From JAJVID01 sp035275345 (GTDB lineage Bacteria > Acidobacteriota > Blastocatellia > RBC074), in NCBI GenBank assembly GCA_035275345.1, contig DATEMY010000520.1, positions 1 through 51,680 on the forward strand: a DNA stretch of 51,680 nucleotides, in the 5' to 3' direction. This document shows positions 11,764 to 20,498 of the stretch, piece by piece. The notes below the pieces were generated by a model, which was not told the origin of the DNA, searched no databases, and saw only the letters and a program-made list of their open reading frames with translations. The translations under genes were made by a program, and so were the position numbers. Within the stretch, counting starts at the first letter, position 1. Each line of letters opens with the position of its first letter.

Positions 11764-12537
11764 ATGTCAATTCGAATTGAAACAGCGCGGTTAGTGATGC
11801 GTCCGTTTGCGACTGGCGACATTGATGAACTGTATCGTCTGTGGATCGATCCGGGCGTGAGGAAGTTTCTGTGGGACGATCAGATCATTCCGCGAGAGAC
11901 CGCTGTCGCCGTCGTGGAAAGCAGTATTGATAGCTTCGAGACGCATGGTTTTGGGATCTGGACGATCTGCTTCAAAGATGATCCCAGGCTGATCGGTTTC
12001 TGCGGTTTGCGCCATTTCACCGAAGACGTCGGTGAGAAAACCGAAGACGGCGGTGAGAACACCGAAGACGTCGGTGAGAAAACCGAAGACGGCGGTGAGA
12101 ACACCGAAGACGTCGGTGAGAAAACCGAAGACGGCGGTGAGAACACCGAAGACGGCGGTGAGAACACCGAAGACGGCGGTGAGAACACCGAAGACGGCGG
12201 TGAGAACACCGAAGACGGCGGTGAGAACACCGAAGACGTCGGCGAGAACAAGGAAGTCGAAATCCTTTATGGAGTCGCCCCCGAGAACTGGGGGAAGGGA
12301 ATTGCGCTGGAGGCCGCCAGAGAGGCTCTGCGATACGGTTTCGAGGTGCTCAATCTGGCGAATATCTACGCCGGCGCCGACCCGCCCAACGCTGCTTCTT
12401 TTCGCGTGATCGAGAAGCTGGGAATGAAATTCGCTCGAAAAACCGTGGTCAATGGTCTGGAAGCCATCTATTACGTAATGAGCCACAATGATTACAAAAT
12501 CCATTTCGAGCTTGACAGTAAAATAGGCCTTAAGTAG
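11764..12537 (+). CDS. GNAT-family N-acetyltransferase with an internal 11-unit acidic repeat
   Basis: The 257-residue protein is a RimJ/RimL-type GNAT enzyme. It opens IETARLVMRPF, continues with LIGFCGLRHF (strand beta4), VEILYGVAPENWGKGIALEA (beta5 and the acetyl-CoA pyrophosphate loop) and ANIYAGADPPNAASFRVIEKLGM near the end. Between beta4 and beta5, normally joined by a short loop, sit 11 tandem copies of a 7-residue unit T-E-D-[V/G]-G-E-[K/N] (77 residues). The ATG at 11764 is preferred over 11746 because the GNAT fold starts there. The substrate is unknown; RimJ/RimL relatives acetylate protein N-termini or small amines. Whether the enzyme folds around the insert is untested. Confidence 0.85.
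   Translation: MSIRIETARLVMRPFATGDIDELYRLWIDPGVRKFLWDDQIIPRETAVAVVESSIDSFETHGFGIWTICFKDDPRLIGFCGLRHFTEDVGEKTEDGGENTEDVGEKTEDGGENTEDVGEKTEDGGENTEDGGENTEDGGENTEDGGENTEDGGENTEDVGENKEVEILYGVAPENWGKGIALEAAREALRYGFEVLNLANIYAGADPPNAASFRVIEKLGMKFARKTVVNGLEAIYYVMSHNDYKIHFELDSKIGLK
12019..12249. repeat. 21-bp minisatellite, 11 copies, inside the GNAT gene
   Basis: The unit is ACCGAAGACGNCGGTGAGAAN. Copies 1-6 alternate two variants (GTC..AAA and GGC..AAC), giving three copies of a 42-bp higher-order unit. Copies 7-10 are all the GGC..AAC type, and copy 11 is a hybrid. The near-identity of copies points to recent expansion. As 21 is a multiple of three, the frame is kept, and all six frames stay open through it. 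Confidence 0.97.
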
Positions 12538-12554
12538 TATGCGCCCCGTGTTTG

Positions 12555-12668
12555 TCACCGCGTCAATTCTGGCGCAGCCCAATGCACAATAAGGACAGCA
12601 AGAACGATTGCGATAACTGTAGTATCGTTGTGATCACCCCAAGCTTTATCAGAGTAAAAGCCGCACAT
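12555..12668 (-). CDS. Possible 37-residue single-pass membrane peptide
   Basis: The reading frame starts with MCGFYSDKAWGDHNDTT, followed by one hydrophobic stretch (VIAIVLAVLIVHWAA) and a short charged tail. It has an ATG but no Shine-Dalgarno sequence, and its 5' end overlaps a terminator-like hairpin. It could be a real small membrane protein or chance. No homologue is recognised. Confidence 0.2.
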   Translation of the reverse strand: MCGFYSDKAWGDHNDTTVIAIVLAVLIVHWAAPELTR

Positions 12669-12712
12669 GAAACCGCGAACGCCAAAGTCCCGGTTTCTCA
12701 GGCGGCTTTTTG
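12656..12712. terminator. Two-tier terminator hairpin after the GNAT gene
   Basis: The outer arms AAAAGCCGC (12656-12664) and GCGGCTTTT (12702-12710) and the inner arms GAAACCG (12669-12675) and CGGTTTC (12691-12697) stack into one long stem ending in TTTTT. The plus-strand T-run suits termination of the acetyltransferase transcript. The rest of the gap to the cold-shock gene is a long leader with no other gene. Confidence 0.7.
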
Positions 12713-12908
12713 CTTTGTGTAGTTGCCCCGCCGATTCAGGCATCGGCTTTTCCCGGAAGTTCGGCCAAATGCTTCGCCGAAGACTTACCAAGCGAGCACA
12801 GATTACTGAGTGAGCGGGACGTGAACTTAACCTGACGTGGTTTGGCGCCGGCGCTAAGGCCGGAATCAAGGCTCGTCTTTTCGGAGATCCCCAGGAGGAA
12901 GTTTCACC

Positions 12909-13124
12909 ATGGCAGAGAAGAAACTTGGCAAAGTTAAATGGTTCAACAACGCCAAAGGCTACGGCTTTATCGAACAGCCCGAGGGCGGTGGAGATGTTTT
13001 TGTCCACTACTCCTCAATCCAGATGGACGGCTTCAAGACTCTGGATGAAGGACAGACGGTGGAGTATGAACTGGTGCAGGGGCCCAAGGGCAAACAAGCC
13101 GAAAAAGTGATCATGCTCCGATAA
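12909..13124 (+). CDS. Cold-shock domain protein (CspA family)
   Basis: This 71-residue single OB-fold protein binds single-stranded RNA and DNA. It starts MAEKKLGKVKWFNNAKGYGF, includes RNP1 (KGYGFIE) and RNP2 (VFVHY), and ends with the usual VEYELVQGPKGKQAEKV segment. A strong CAGGAGGAAG lies about 8 nt before the ATG. The leader back to the hairpin at 12712 is nearly 200 nt, as in csp genes whose 5' UTR senses cold. It is followed by its own terminator. Confidence 0.95.
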   Translation: MAEKKLGKVKWFNNAKGYGFIEQPEGGGDVFVHYSSIQMDGFKTLDEGQTVEYELVQGPKGKQAEKVIMLR

Positions 13125-13156
13125 CGGGGTATTTCTCGACCCTCTCCGCAGAGCCG

Positions 13157-13193
13157 ATGCCTTGCTCGCCAAAACGGGCAAGGCATTCTTTTA
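13157..13193 (+). terminator. Terminator of the cold-shock gene
   Basis: ATGCCTTGC (13157-13165) and GCAAGGCAT (13178-13186) form a perfect 9-bp stem with a 12-nt loop, followed by TCTTTTA. It sits about 30 bp after the stop codon. Confidence 0.85.
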
Positions 13194-13385
13194 TTGACCT
13201 CCCGAGCGCATCAAGGTAGACTGCGCGGCGCTGGAATAGCAACAGCACCGGCGTCAAATCTCACTGAACATCCCAATAGCTCCACCAAGGAACCTAAAAA
13301 ACCAAGATTAGGTCTTACCTCGCCAATAGGTCAGCCTGATGGGAAATCACATTAAACACTTGCTCCCCGCATGGAGGATACCACT

Positions 13386-16295
13386 ATGCTCAAGGGAGTC
13401 ATTCGGCGTAGGCTCGTCAGAAGCCTGCCCAAGGTTTCAGGCCGACAACTGATCATTTTGCTCGCCATCTGTTTAGCGATTATTGCGCTGCTACTTCAAT
13501 TCTTGCCACGCGCGGCTCGCGGCGCGATTTCACCCGACATCGTCATCAGCCAGGTTTATGGCGGGGGCGGAAACGGCGGCGCGCCATTCACCAACGATTT
13601 CATCGAACTGTTTAATCGCGGGACGACTACGATCAATATTACGGGCTGGGCCGTTCAATACACTTCTTCGACTGGCGTGACCTGGCAGAAGACCGGCCTG
13701 ACGGGAACGCTGGCGCCGGGGCAATATTACCTGGTCCAGGAGGGGGCTGGCGGAGGCGTAGGATCGCCGTTGCCTGCGCCAGACGCGATGGGGGGGATCG
13801 TGATGGCCGCGACCGCGGGCAAGGTTGTTTTGACGAACAACGACACGCTGGTCCCGAATGGCGTGTCCTGCCCTTCGGGTCCGAATGTCGTTGACATCGT
13901 CGGCTATGGCAATGCGGCGAATTGCTTCGAAGGCGCCGGCCCCACGCCCACGATCAGCGCCACGACTGCCGCCGTGCGCCTGGGCAGCGGCTGTATGGAG
14001 ACCGACAACAACTCATCGGACTTCGTGGCAGGCCCGGTCAATCCGCGCAACACGGCTACAATTGTCCCTTGCGGGGCGACCACCAACCCGTCCGGCGTTG
14101 GAGCCGCCAGTCCAAATCCGGTCGCGGCGGGTAATGTTGTTTTGCTGACGGTTACGGTCACTCCCGGCGCGAATCCTACGAGCACAGATCTGGTGGTCAC
14201 GGGCAATCTGGCATCGATCGGCGGTACGGACGCTCAGTCGTTTTTCGACGACGGGACGAATGGCGACGACGACGCCGGCGACAATGTCTTCTCGTTTCAA
14301 ATCCAGGTCGCTTCGAGCGGCGCCCCCGGCCCAAAGATATTGCCGATCAGCATCCGCGACGCCCAATCGCGCAGCGGCAGTCTGAACATAAACCTCACGG
14401 TTCAGCCGGCGCCGCCCCCGGGGAATGTCGTTATCAGCCAGATTTACGGCGGAGGCGGCAACAGCGGCGCTTCGTTCACGAATGACTTCATCGAGCTTTT
14501 CAATCGCAGTCAATCGCCGGTCAACCTCTCCGGCTGGTCTGCGCAATCCGCCCCTTCGACCAGCGCGTCGTGGCAGAAGGTTGATCTGAACGGGACGCTG
14601 GCGCCTGGGCAGTACTATCTGATTCGGCTCGCGTCGGGTGGCGCGAATGGAGAGCCGCTCCCGGCGGCGGATGCGGTGGGAACGATTAACATGGCCGCGA
14701 CGACGGGCAAGGTCGCGCTGGTCAACAACGGCGTGTTGCTTAACACGAGCTGCCCGATTGGCCCGAACGTCGTTGATTTTGTCGGTTACGGCAATAGCGC
14801 GAATTGCTTCGAAGGTTCGGATTCGACTCCCGCGCCCGCCGCCGACAAGGCGGCGGTCAGAATCGGTCAGGGCTGCGCCGACACTAACAACAACGCGACC
14901 AATTTTCTGGCGCTGGCGCCGGCGCCGAGAAACACATCATCCCCATTCAACGTCTGCGGAAGGGGCGCCAGGTTTGAAGACCTCTCGGTGAAAATCACGG
15001 ACAATGCGGCTTGCGCCGCTTCCGGAAATATCGTCGCCATCGAGGTGAAATTCACCAACAGAGGAATCGGAATACAGGGCGACAACGCCGGACCGGAGTT
15101 GATCGCGCAACTGCCGGCGGAGTTGATAGCGTTGAATAATTCCTGTGCGGCCACGAGCGGGGCCTGTGTGATCACAAACGCGTCGCGGTTCGAATGGAAC
15201 GGGCAGGTAAAGATCGCTGAGACCATCACCATCACACTTCAGGCTCAGGTTAAGGACGGCGTGGCGACCGGCGCTATGCTATGCGTCGCCGCGAATCTCA
15301 ATTACGATTCCGACGGCGACTCCATCAACGACACTATCACCTCGAATAATGGATGCCTGACGGTCAATTGCGCACCGGCAGGTCCCGGCGCGGTTTTCCC
15401 CGCGAGTTCGGAAGCCAGCGATCAGAAGCCAGGCTCGATCCTGATCTATCCGCTCTACGGCTCGACGCCGGCCAACCTCCAGGGCCAGGACACGCGCATC
15501 AACATTACCAACACCGATCCTACCCGCCGCGTAGTCGTCCATCTCTTTTTCCAGGATGATGATTCGGCGTCAGTCGCCGACGCGTTCCTCTGCCTGACGC
15601 CGAACCAAACGGCGAGTTTTCTCGCGTCGGATATGGACCCCGGCGCGAACGGCTATCTGATCGTCATTGCGGTGGATGAAAGAACAGGCTGCCCCATAAA
15701 TTTCAACCACCTCATCGGCGATGAATACGTGAAGCTGAGTTCAGGCCACGCAGCCAACCTTGCCGCCGAAGCTTTCGCGGCATTGACCGGAGCGCCGCCC
15801 ATTTGCGCCGATAACGCGACCACGGTCGAGATCAATCTGGACGGGATCAGTTACAACGCCGCTCCGCGTATCCTCGCCGTGGACAATATTCCGAGTCCGG
15901 TTGACGGCAATTCGACGCTGCTTGTGATTGATCGGATCGGAGGAAGCCTGGCGACGGGGCTGAGCACGATCGGAGATATCTTCGGGGTCGCTTACGACGA
16001 TCTGGAGCAGCCGGCCAGCTTCGCGTTCAGCACTACGCGCCGCCAGTTCCGCCAGACCATCTCGGCCTCATTCCCGCGAACGTCGCCTAGAATCCCGGCC
16101 CTCATCCCCTCGGGCCGTTCCGGATGGATGAAGTTTTCGCGCCAGACCGACGGCGCGATCATCGGTTGCGTGATAAACTTCAACCCGAACGCGTCATCCG
16201 ACTCTTCGGCGTTCAATCAGGGACGGAACCTGAGCAAGCTGAGCTTGACGACCGCAGCGAGCTTCACTCTTCCCATTATCAGGCCGAATTGCTGA
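13386..16295 (+). CDS. Secreted protein with two lamin-tail domains and a DUF11-like segment
   Basis: The 969-residue protein has a basic N-terminus and one hydrophobic signal/anchor helix (about 20-42). Two lamin-tail-like domains follow (about 50-230 and 355-530). Each begins VISQ-YGGGGN-GA-FTNDFIELFNR and includes GTLAPGQYYL and the matching VGYGN-ANCFEG segment. A DUF11-like beta domain (LPAELIALNNSCAAT to VKDG) and a C-terminal beta-rich region of unknown family come next. Lamin-tail domains occur in surface and secreted bacterial proteins, often with nucleases, but no catalytic domain is seen here. The ATG at 13386 is chosen because GGAGG (13373-13377) precedes it; an ATG at 13371 overlaps that site. 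The role is unknown. Confidence 0.8.
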   Translation: MLKGVIRRRLVRSLPKVSGRQLIILLAICLAIIALLLQFLPRAARGAISPDIVISQVYGGGGNGGAPFTNDFIELFNRGTTTINITGWAVQYTSSTGVTWQKTGLTGTLAPGQYYLVQEGAGGGVGSPLPAPDAMGGIVMAATAGKVVLTNNDTLVPNGVSCPSGPNVVDIVGYGNAANCFEGAGPTPTISATTAAVRLGSGCMETDNNSSDFVAGPVNPRNTATIVPCGATTNPSGVGAASPNPVAAGNVVLLTVTVTPGANPTSTDLVVTGNLASIGGTDAQSFFDDGTNGDDDAGDNVFSFQIQVASSGAPGPKILPISIRDAQSRSGSLNINLTVQPAPPPGNVVISQIYGGGGNSGASFTNDFIELFNRSQSPVNLSGWSAQSAPSTSASWQKVDLNGTLAPGQYYLIRLASGGANGEPLPAADAVGTINMAATTGKVALVNNGVLLNTSCPIGPNVVDFVGYGNSANCFEGSDSTPAPAADKAAVRIGQGCADTNNNATNFLALAPAPRNTSSPFNVCGRGARFEDLSVKITDNAACAASGNIVAIEVKFTNRGIGIQGDNAGPELIAQLPAELIALNNSCAATSGACVITNASRFEWNGQVKIAETITITLQAQVKDGVATGAMLCVAANLNYDSDGDSINDTITSNNGCLTVNCAPAGPGAVFPASSEASDQKPGSILIYPLYGSTPANLQGQDTRINITNTDPTRRVVVHLFFQDDDSASVADAFLCLTPNQTASFLASDMDPGANGYLIVIAVDERTGCPINFNHLIGDEYVKLSSGHAANLAAEAFAALTGAPPICADNATTVEINLDGISYNAAPRILAVDNIPSPVDGNSTLLVIDRIGGSLATGLSTIGDIFGVAYDDLEQPASFAFSTTRRQFRQTISASFPRTSPRIPALIPSGRSGWMKFSRQTDGAIIGCVINFNPNASSDSSAFNQGRNLSKLSLTTAASFTLPIIRPNC

Positions 16296-16469
16296 GCGCC
16301 CTATGTCCAATAGCGACTGTTGTGATAGATTGAGCGCCGTCAGTCACACTCTCAACAAATCGAATCAGCGGCGTTTCGCCGAGCACTGTGATGCATGAAA
16401 AGGGCCAGGCTCAGGCTTGGCTTTACCGCGAATTGCGGCCGCATGCGGAATCAGCGAAAGGGAAGGAAG

Positions 16470-18356
16470 ATGAACGCTGAGACCGAGAAATGGCGTCGAG
16501 TTAAGCAGGTCTTTTGCGAGGCGCTGGAAATACCTGCGGATGGACGCGCCGCATTTTTTGAGCAAGCCTGCGCGGGGGATGAAGAGCTAAAACAAGAAGT
16601 CGAGTCGCTGCTGGCCGCGCACGAATTGGCCGTGGGGTTTATGACCACGCCGTCTCTGGAACCTGTATCAAGGATAACTGCGGAGGAAGAAGTCCGGTTT
16701 ACGGCAGGGCGACTGCTTGGACATTACAAGGCGCTCGCCCTGCTTGGCGAAGGCGGTATGGGGAAGGTCTATCGCGCCCTGGACATGCAACTTGGCCGCG
16801 AGGTCGCTATCAAAGTCCTCCCCGATCATCTCACCCGGAACCGGGAGGCCCTCCTGCGATTTAAGCGCGAAGCGCGAGCGCTGGGGGCTCTGTCCCATCC
16901 CCATATCCTCACGATTTACGAGTTCAACATCGAACAAGGCGTCTCCTATATTGTCAGCGAACTTCTGAAGGGCGAGACGCTGCGCGCCCGAATGGCTCGT
17001 TCGAAGCTTAGTCTGGACAACGCGCTCGAGATCGCCCTGCCGGTCGCCGAAGGTCTGGCGGCGACGCATGCCAAAGGGATCGTACACCGTGACCTCAAGC
17101 CGGAGAACATTTTTCTGACCACTGATGGCGGCGTCAAGGTCCTGGATTTCGGAGTGGCGCGGCTGGCGGAATCAGTCCCGCTACAGCTCGGAGATACAGC
17201 GACGACTTTGTTCCAGACGGCGGAGCAAGGGATGGTGATCGGGACCGTGCCTTATATGTCGCCCGAGCAACTCCGGGGATTGAAGGTCGACCAACGGAGT
17301 GACATTTTTTCGTTCGGCAGCCTGCTTTATGAAATGGTCAGCGGGAGGAATCCTTTTTCAGGCGGCGCGATGGCGGAGACGATGGCCGCGATCTTGAAAG
17401 ATGAGCCTCCGGAATTGGCTCAGGAGTTTCCACGAGCATTGGAAGATGTCATCCGGCGCTGCCTGGAGAAGGATCGGGAAGACCGCTACCAATCAGGGGG
17501 GGATCTCGCGGCGGCCTTGAAGTCTCTCAACCGCTGCCTGGAGAAGAATCGGGTAGACCGCTACCAATCAGGACGTGAGTCGGTGGAAGTCTTGAAGGCG
17601 CTTAATGCCGAGCCAGCGGCGAAGAAATCGATTCCCCCTGCGCCATGGAGCCGCAAGCGCATTGTGAAGTGGTTCCTGGCCGGACTGGTTCTCTTTGTCA
17701 GTCTGACCATCCTGATTTTTCAGCCTGCTCTTCCCAAGCGAGCCATCAACCGGTTGATATGGCATTTGACTGAAGAGAAACCCCCGAGGGACTGCGCTGA
17801 AGTCATCAAGTATTATCTGGAAGAAGGACCCCCAGCAGGAAAGGATAAAAGCTACAAGTTCCATTTTATCCCTTGCGAGAGCGGCAGCCTCTATATCATC
17901 GCTCCTGGAAAGGAAAAAACGCCGACAACCTTGCTTACCGAGATGCCCAATACAAAATCATCGGGAGTGACCACGAACCGGTGTCAGGCCGGGCAGGAGT
18001 ACAGTTTTCCCGCGGGTGAAGAAAAGTGGATTCGGGTGACCTCTGATGATCCGATCACCGCCTTCACGATAATATTTTTGCCCGACTCACGTCCTGCGCC
18101 GCCACCCGTGTTCGAAGCAGAGGGCCCCCAGGGCGCTCCCGTGCCCCTCCCAGGTATTCTAAGAGGTCTGGCCGGGACTCCATTAACATTGGGTGAGCAA
18201 AGTCAATTGGAATCGTGGCGAGAGCCTTTCAGTGTGAATGCGTCGGAGTTCATTCCGCGGACGGCCGGAGATAAATCATTCGTGTCATTGCCGCTGTCCA
18301 TCGGCCGGGACGCGCATAGGTGGGTGAGTTTCGAGATTCCACTTGCAGGTCGTTAA
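16470..18356 (+). CDS. Transmembrane Ser/Thr protein kinase (PknB type)
   Basis: The 628-residue protein starts with an acidobacterial-type helical segment (W-RVKQVFCEALEIPADGR-AFFEQAC). The kinase domain covers about 84-355: glycine loop GEGGMGKV (93-100), Lys115 in VAIK, HRD Asp208 in HRDLKPEN, DFG Asp226, GTVPYMSPEQ and DIFSFG. One membrane helix lies near 400-420, followed by an outside domain of about 200 residues of no recognised family. All catalytic residues are present. Residues about 330-379 contain a 25-residue tandem duplication at the end of the kinase lobe. The ATG at 16470 follows GGGAAGGAAG; an ATG 75 bp upstream lacks a site. Confidence 0.92.
   Translation: MNAETEKWRRVKQVFCEALEIPADGRAAFFEQACAGDEELKQEVESLLAAHELAVGFMTTPSLEPVSRITAEEEVRFTAGRLLGHYKALALLGEGGMGKVYRALDMQLGREVAIKVLPDHLTRNREALLRFKREARALGALSHPHILTIYEFNIEQGVSYIVSELLKGETLRARMARSKLSLDNALEIALPVAEGLAATHAKGIVHRDLKPENIFLTTDGGVKVLDFGVARLAESVPLQLGDTATTLFQTAEQGMVIGTVPYMSPEQLRGLKVDQRSDIFSFGSLLYEMVSGRNPFSGGAMAETMAAILKDEPPELAQEFPRALEDVIRRCLEKDREDRYQSGGDLAAALKSLNRCLEKNRVDRYQSGRESVEVLKALNAEPAAKKSIPPAPWSRKRIVKWFLAGLVLFVSLTILIFQPALPKRAINRLIWHLTEEKPPRDCAEVIKYYLEEGPPAGKDKSYKFHFIPCESGSLYIIAPGKEKTPTTLLTEMPNTKSSGVTTNRCQAGQEYSFPAGEEKWIRVTSDDPITAFTIIFLPDSRPAPPPVFEAEGPQGAPVPLPGILRGLAGTPLTLGEQSQLESWREPFSVNASEFIPRTAGDKSFVSLPLSIGRDAHRWVSFEIPLAGR
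17457..17606. repeat. 75-bp tandem duplication inside the kinase gene
   Basis: RCLEKDREDRYQSG and RCLEKNRVDRYQSG are encoded 75 bp apart (from 17457 and 17532). The DNA is nearly identical over the first 40 bases of each copy, then diverges. It repeats the last conserved helix of the kinase C-lobe in frame. Confidence 0.9.
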
Positions 18357-18439
18357 GCTCACAGCATTCCCTCTCCCAGGGCCTGAGCCTCGCGCAGATG
18401 CGCTTTCGAATAGTTAGAAGCGCAGAAAGAGCGGATCGA

Positions 18440-18931
18440 TCATCCGCCGTCCAAATGATTAGACAGCTTTGGAATCCACCGAGGCGTTCGGGCGAGGTAA
18501 TCCGAATATGATTCGCCGAATTTCCGTTTCAACGCAGGCTCCTCGTAAAACAAGACGAAGAGGTGCTGCCAAGTGATCACGATCGCGGCGTACATGACCA
18601 GCGTCAGTGAGCTGAAAAGCCATGCCTCTCCGAGTAGCGTTATTAGAACTCCGACGTACATCGGGTTTCTGACGAAGCGGTAAAGTCCCCGCGAGACCAG
18701 GCGTTTTGGCGGATCGATCGGCGCAGGTGTTCCTTTGCCCGTCAAGGCGAAATCCCAGGCGCACCGGAAATAGATTGCCACGCCAATCGCCAATGGAATC
18801 AGGCCGAAGAGTTGAAACGTCCCGATATGCGCGAACGACGCCGGATCTCTCGAAAGCAGCAGATATGGAATCAGAGCGATGATTGCGCCCGGCACGATAA
18901 TTGTGAAGATCGAGGTCTTGAACCAGACCAT
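18440..18931 (-). CDS. Isoprenylcysteine carboxyl methyltransferase-like membrane protein
   Basis: This 163-residue protein has about four hydrophobic segments and the ICMT/PEMT signature: RLVSRGLYRFVRNPMYVGVLI, then E-P-LKRKFGESYSDYLARTPRWIP at the C-terminus, which binds S-adenosylmethionine in relatives. Bacterial members are of uncertain substrate and may methylate lipids or small molecules rather than prenylated proteins. It is the last gene of a minus-strand run after the hydrolase, separated from it by an inserted dispersed repeat. The ATG has AGGAGG about 6 nt upstream. Confidence 0.85.
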   Translation of the reverse strand: MVWFKTSIFTIIVPGAIIALIPYLLLSRDPASFAHIGTFQLFGLIPLAIGVAIYFRCAWDFALTGKGTPAPIDPPKRLVSRGLYRFVRNPMYVGVLITLLGEAWLFSSLTLVMYAAIVITWQHLFVLFYEEPALKRKFGESYSDYLARTPRWIPKLSNHLDGG

Positions 18932-18954
18932 ACAAACCTCCTGCGGAAAATAGT

Positions 18955-19016
18955 GGGCAGTGCGCAGTGGATAGTGAGGAGATCAAGACTGCCCACTACC
19001 CACTGCCCACTTTCAC
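18955..19016. repeat. GTGGGCAGT-family inverted repeat
   Basis: The left arm AGTGGGCAGTGCGCAGTGG and the right arm (reverse complement AGTGGGCAGTGGGTAGTGG) frame a short centre. The right half shares AAGACTGCCCACT and CCCACTTTCA with the copy at 1745-1812. Its last bases form the stop codon of the hydrolase gene on the minus strand, so it fills the space between two genes of one operon. Confidence 0.85.
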
Positions 19017-20470
19017 CTTGTCTCGCCTCGTTTCATAATCCAATCGCCAATGGTCTTCAGGGCGACCGGCGCGAAAGTCTCTTCGATCTTCACATATTCA
19101 CCGGGCGAGCCGGTCTCGCTGGTCTGAAACAGGTGATTGAGTTTGGGCAGGCGCATCACGGTCACATCCTTGTTACCGGCGGCTTTGAGCGTCACTTCGA
19201 TTTCGCGCAGGTTCTCTGTGACCGGCACTTGCAGATCATTTTCCCCATTGAGCGCCAGCACCGGGCATTTCACCCTGGCCAGCGTCGGGCGAGGATCATA
19301 GGTCAGGAAGTGGCGAAACCAGGGCGACAAGACCATGCTGATCTGGGCGTTCAGGGTTTGTTTGGCCTGCGTCTTCTCGGCATCACTCGCGCTGGCCGTC
19401 TGCCTGTCGAACTCATCGCGAATCTTCTTCTCGGCGACGGCGTTGTCCTTCTCTTGTTTGACGACGGTGAACATCATTTCCTGCCCCGCGCGTTGCTTGG
19501 CCAGGGCTTCGGGGCCGGCCCCGTTCGCTTTGAGAATCAACGCGCCCTGCGCGTAGAGAATCTCTTCGCCCGGCAACCCGGGACCGGCCAGCAACACGAT
19601 GAACGCCACGTCGCTCGATTGCGCCGCGACCATAGGCGCGATCAAACCGCCTTCGCTATGGCCGATCAGACCGATCTGTTTCGGATTAATCCCTTTGCGG
19701 CTTTTGAGGAATTCGATCCCGGCCAGTACGTCGGTGGCGAAATTTTCGCTCGTCGAGTTAGGTATGCTGCCGGTCGAACCGCCGACCCCACGATCATCCA
19801 CGCGTAGTACGGCGACGCCTTGCCGTGTCAGATAATCGGCCAGCACCAGGAAAGGTTTGTGCCCGAGCAATTCTTCATTTCGATTCTGCGGGCCTGAACC
19901 GGTGATCAGAATGACGGTGGGGAAAGACGCTTTGCCGCGTGGCAGCGTGAGCGTCCCCGCCAGTTTCACCCCGTCGCGCTTGTTTTCGTAGCCGACCTCC
20001 TCTTCGTCGTAGGGATAAGGCGGCTTCGGTTCCTGCGGGCGGTTTATCGTCGTCGGTTTGGCTACGCGTTTCAACGACAGCGGGCGAGAAGCTCCGGCCT
20101 GTTTGAACTGTCCCGCGATCTCGGTAGCTTCCTTGTTGAGGGTCCCGTCGAAGACCACGAGCAACTGTTTCATCTCGAAATGGACCGCGCCGTCTTTCAG
20201 GTTGATGACGTCCACCTGCAGATCATTCGCGCCTTGATCCAGGCTATCGAGCTTGGCCGCCAGAGCGCCGTCCGCCGCTTTCGTCACTTTAAGCGTCAGC
20301 CGCAGTTTCATCGCGCCGAAATCTACTGCGCCTTCCCAGGCCCCTTCCAGGTTTTGGCCGGTCGCGGCGGCGTTGGTTGTCGGGGGCTGCGCCGCTGCTT
20401 TGTTCACTCCATGCGCCAGGGCGAAAGTAAGCGCCAGCGCGATCATTTTCAGGACATCGCGTTTATTCAT
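19013..20470 (-). CDS. Secreted alpha/beta hydrolase (S9/S33-like serine hydrolase)
   Basis: The 485-residue protein has a signal peptide (about 1-27, ending KAAAQ) and an N-terminal beta domain (about 40-135, LEGAWEGAVDFGAMKLRLTL). The hydrolase fold starts near 165 (DGVKLAGTLTLP, ITGSGPQNRNEE). The nucleophile is Ser272 in GHSEGG; a late Asp (NGENDLQVPV) and His (KLNHLF) complete a plausible triad. Similar proteins are annotated as esterases or dipeptidyl-peptidase-like enzymes; the substrate is unknown. AGGAGAAATAACC precedes the ATG. It lies 28 bp after the slipin stop, so they are probably co-transcribed. Confidence 0.88.
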   Translation of the reverse strand: MNKRDVLKMIALALTFALAHGVNKAAAQPPTTNAAATGQNLEGAWEGAVDFGAMKLRLTLKVTKAADGALAAKLDSLDQGANDLQVDVINLKDGAVHFEMKQLLVVFDGTLNKEATEIAGQFKQAGASRPLSLKRVAKPTTINRPQEPKPPYPYDEEEVGYENKRDGVKLAGTLTLPRGKASFPTVILITGSGPQNRNEELLGHKPFLVLADYLTRQGVAVLRVDDRGVGGSTGSIPNSTSENFATDVLAGIEFLKSRKGINPKQIGLIGHSEGGLIAPMVAAQSSDVAFIVLLAGPGLPGEEILYAQGALILKANGAGPEALAKQRAGQEMMFTVVKQEKDNAVAEKKIRDEFDRQTASASDAEKTQAKQTLNAQISMVLSPWFRHFLTYDPRPTLARVKCPVLALNGENDLQVPVTENLREIEVTLKAAGNKDVTVMRLPKLNHLFQTSETGSPGEYVKIEETFAPVALKTIGDWIMKRGETR

Positions 20471-20498
20471 GGTTATTTCTCCTAATAAGCGGATAAGG

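Noticed and set aside
12019..12249. CRISPR array
   Set aside because: Units are contiguous 21-bp copies with no spacers and keep an acetyltransferase frame, so it is a minisatellite.
18812..19807. A 331-codon plus-strand frame over the methyltransferase and hydrolase genes
   Set aside because: It crosses a dispersed repeat and the ends of two real minus-strand genes, and has no domain.
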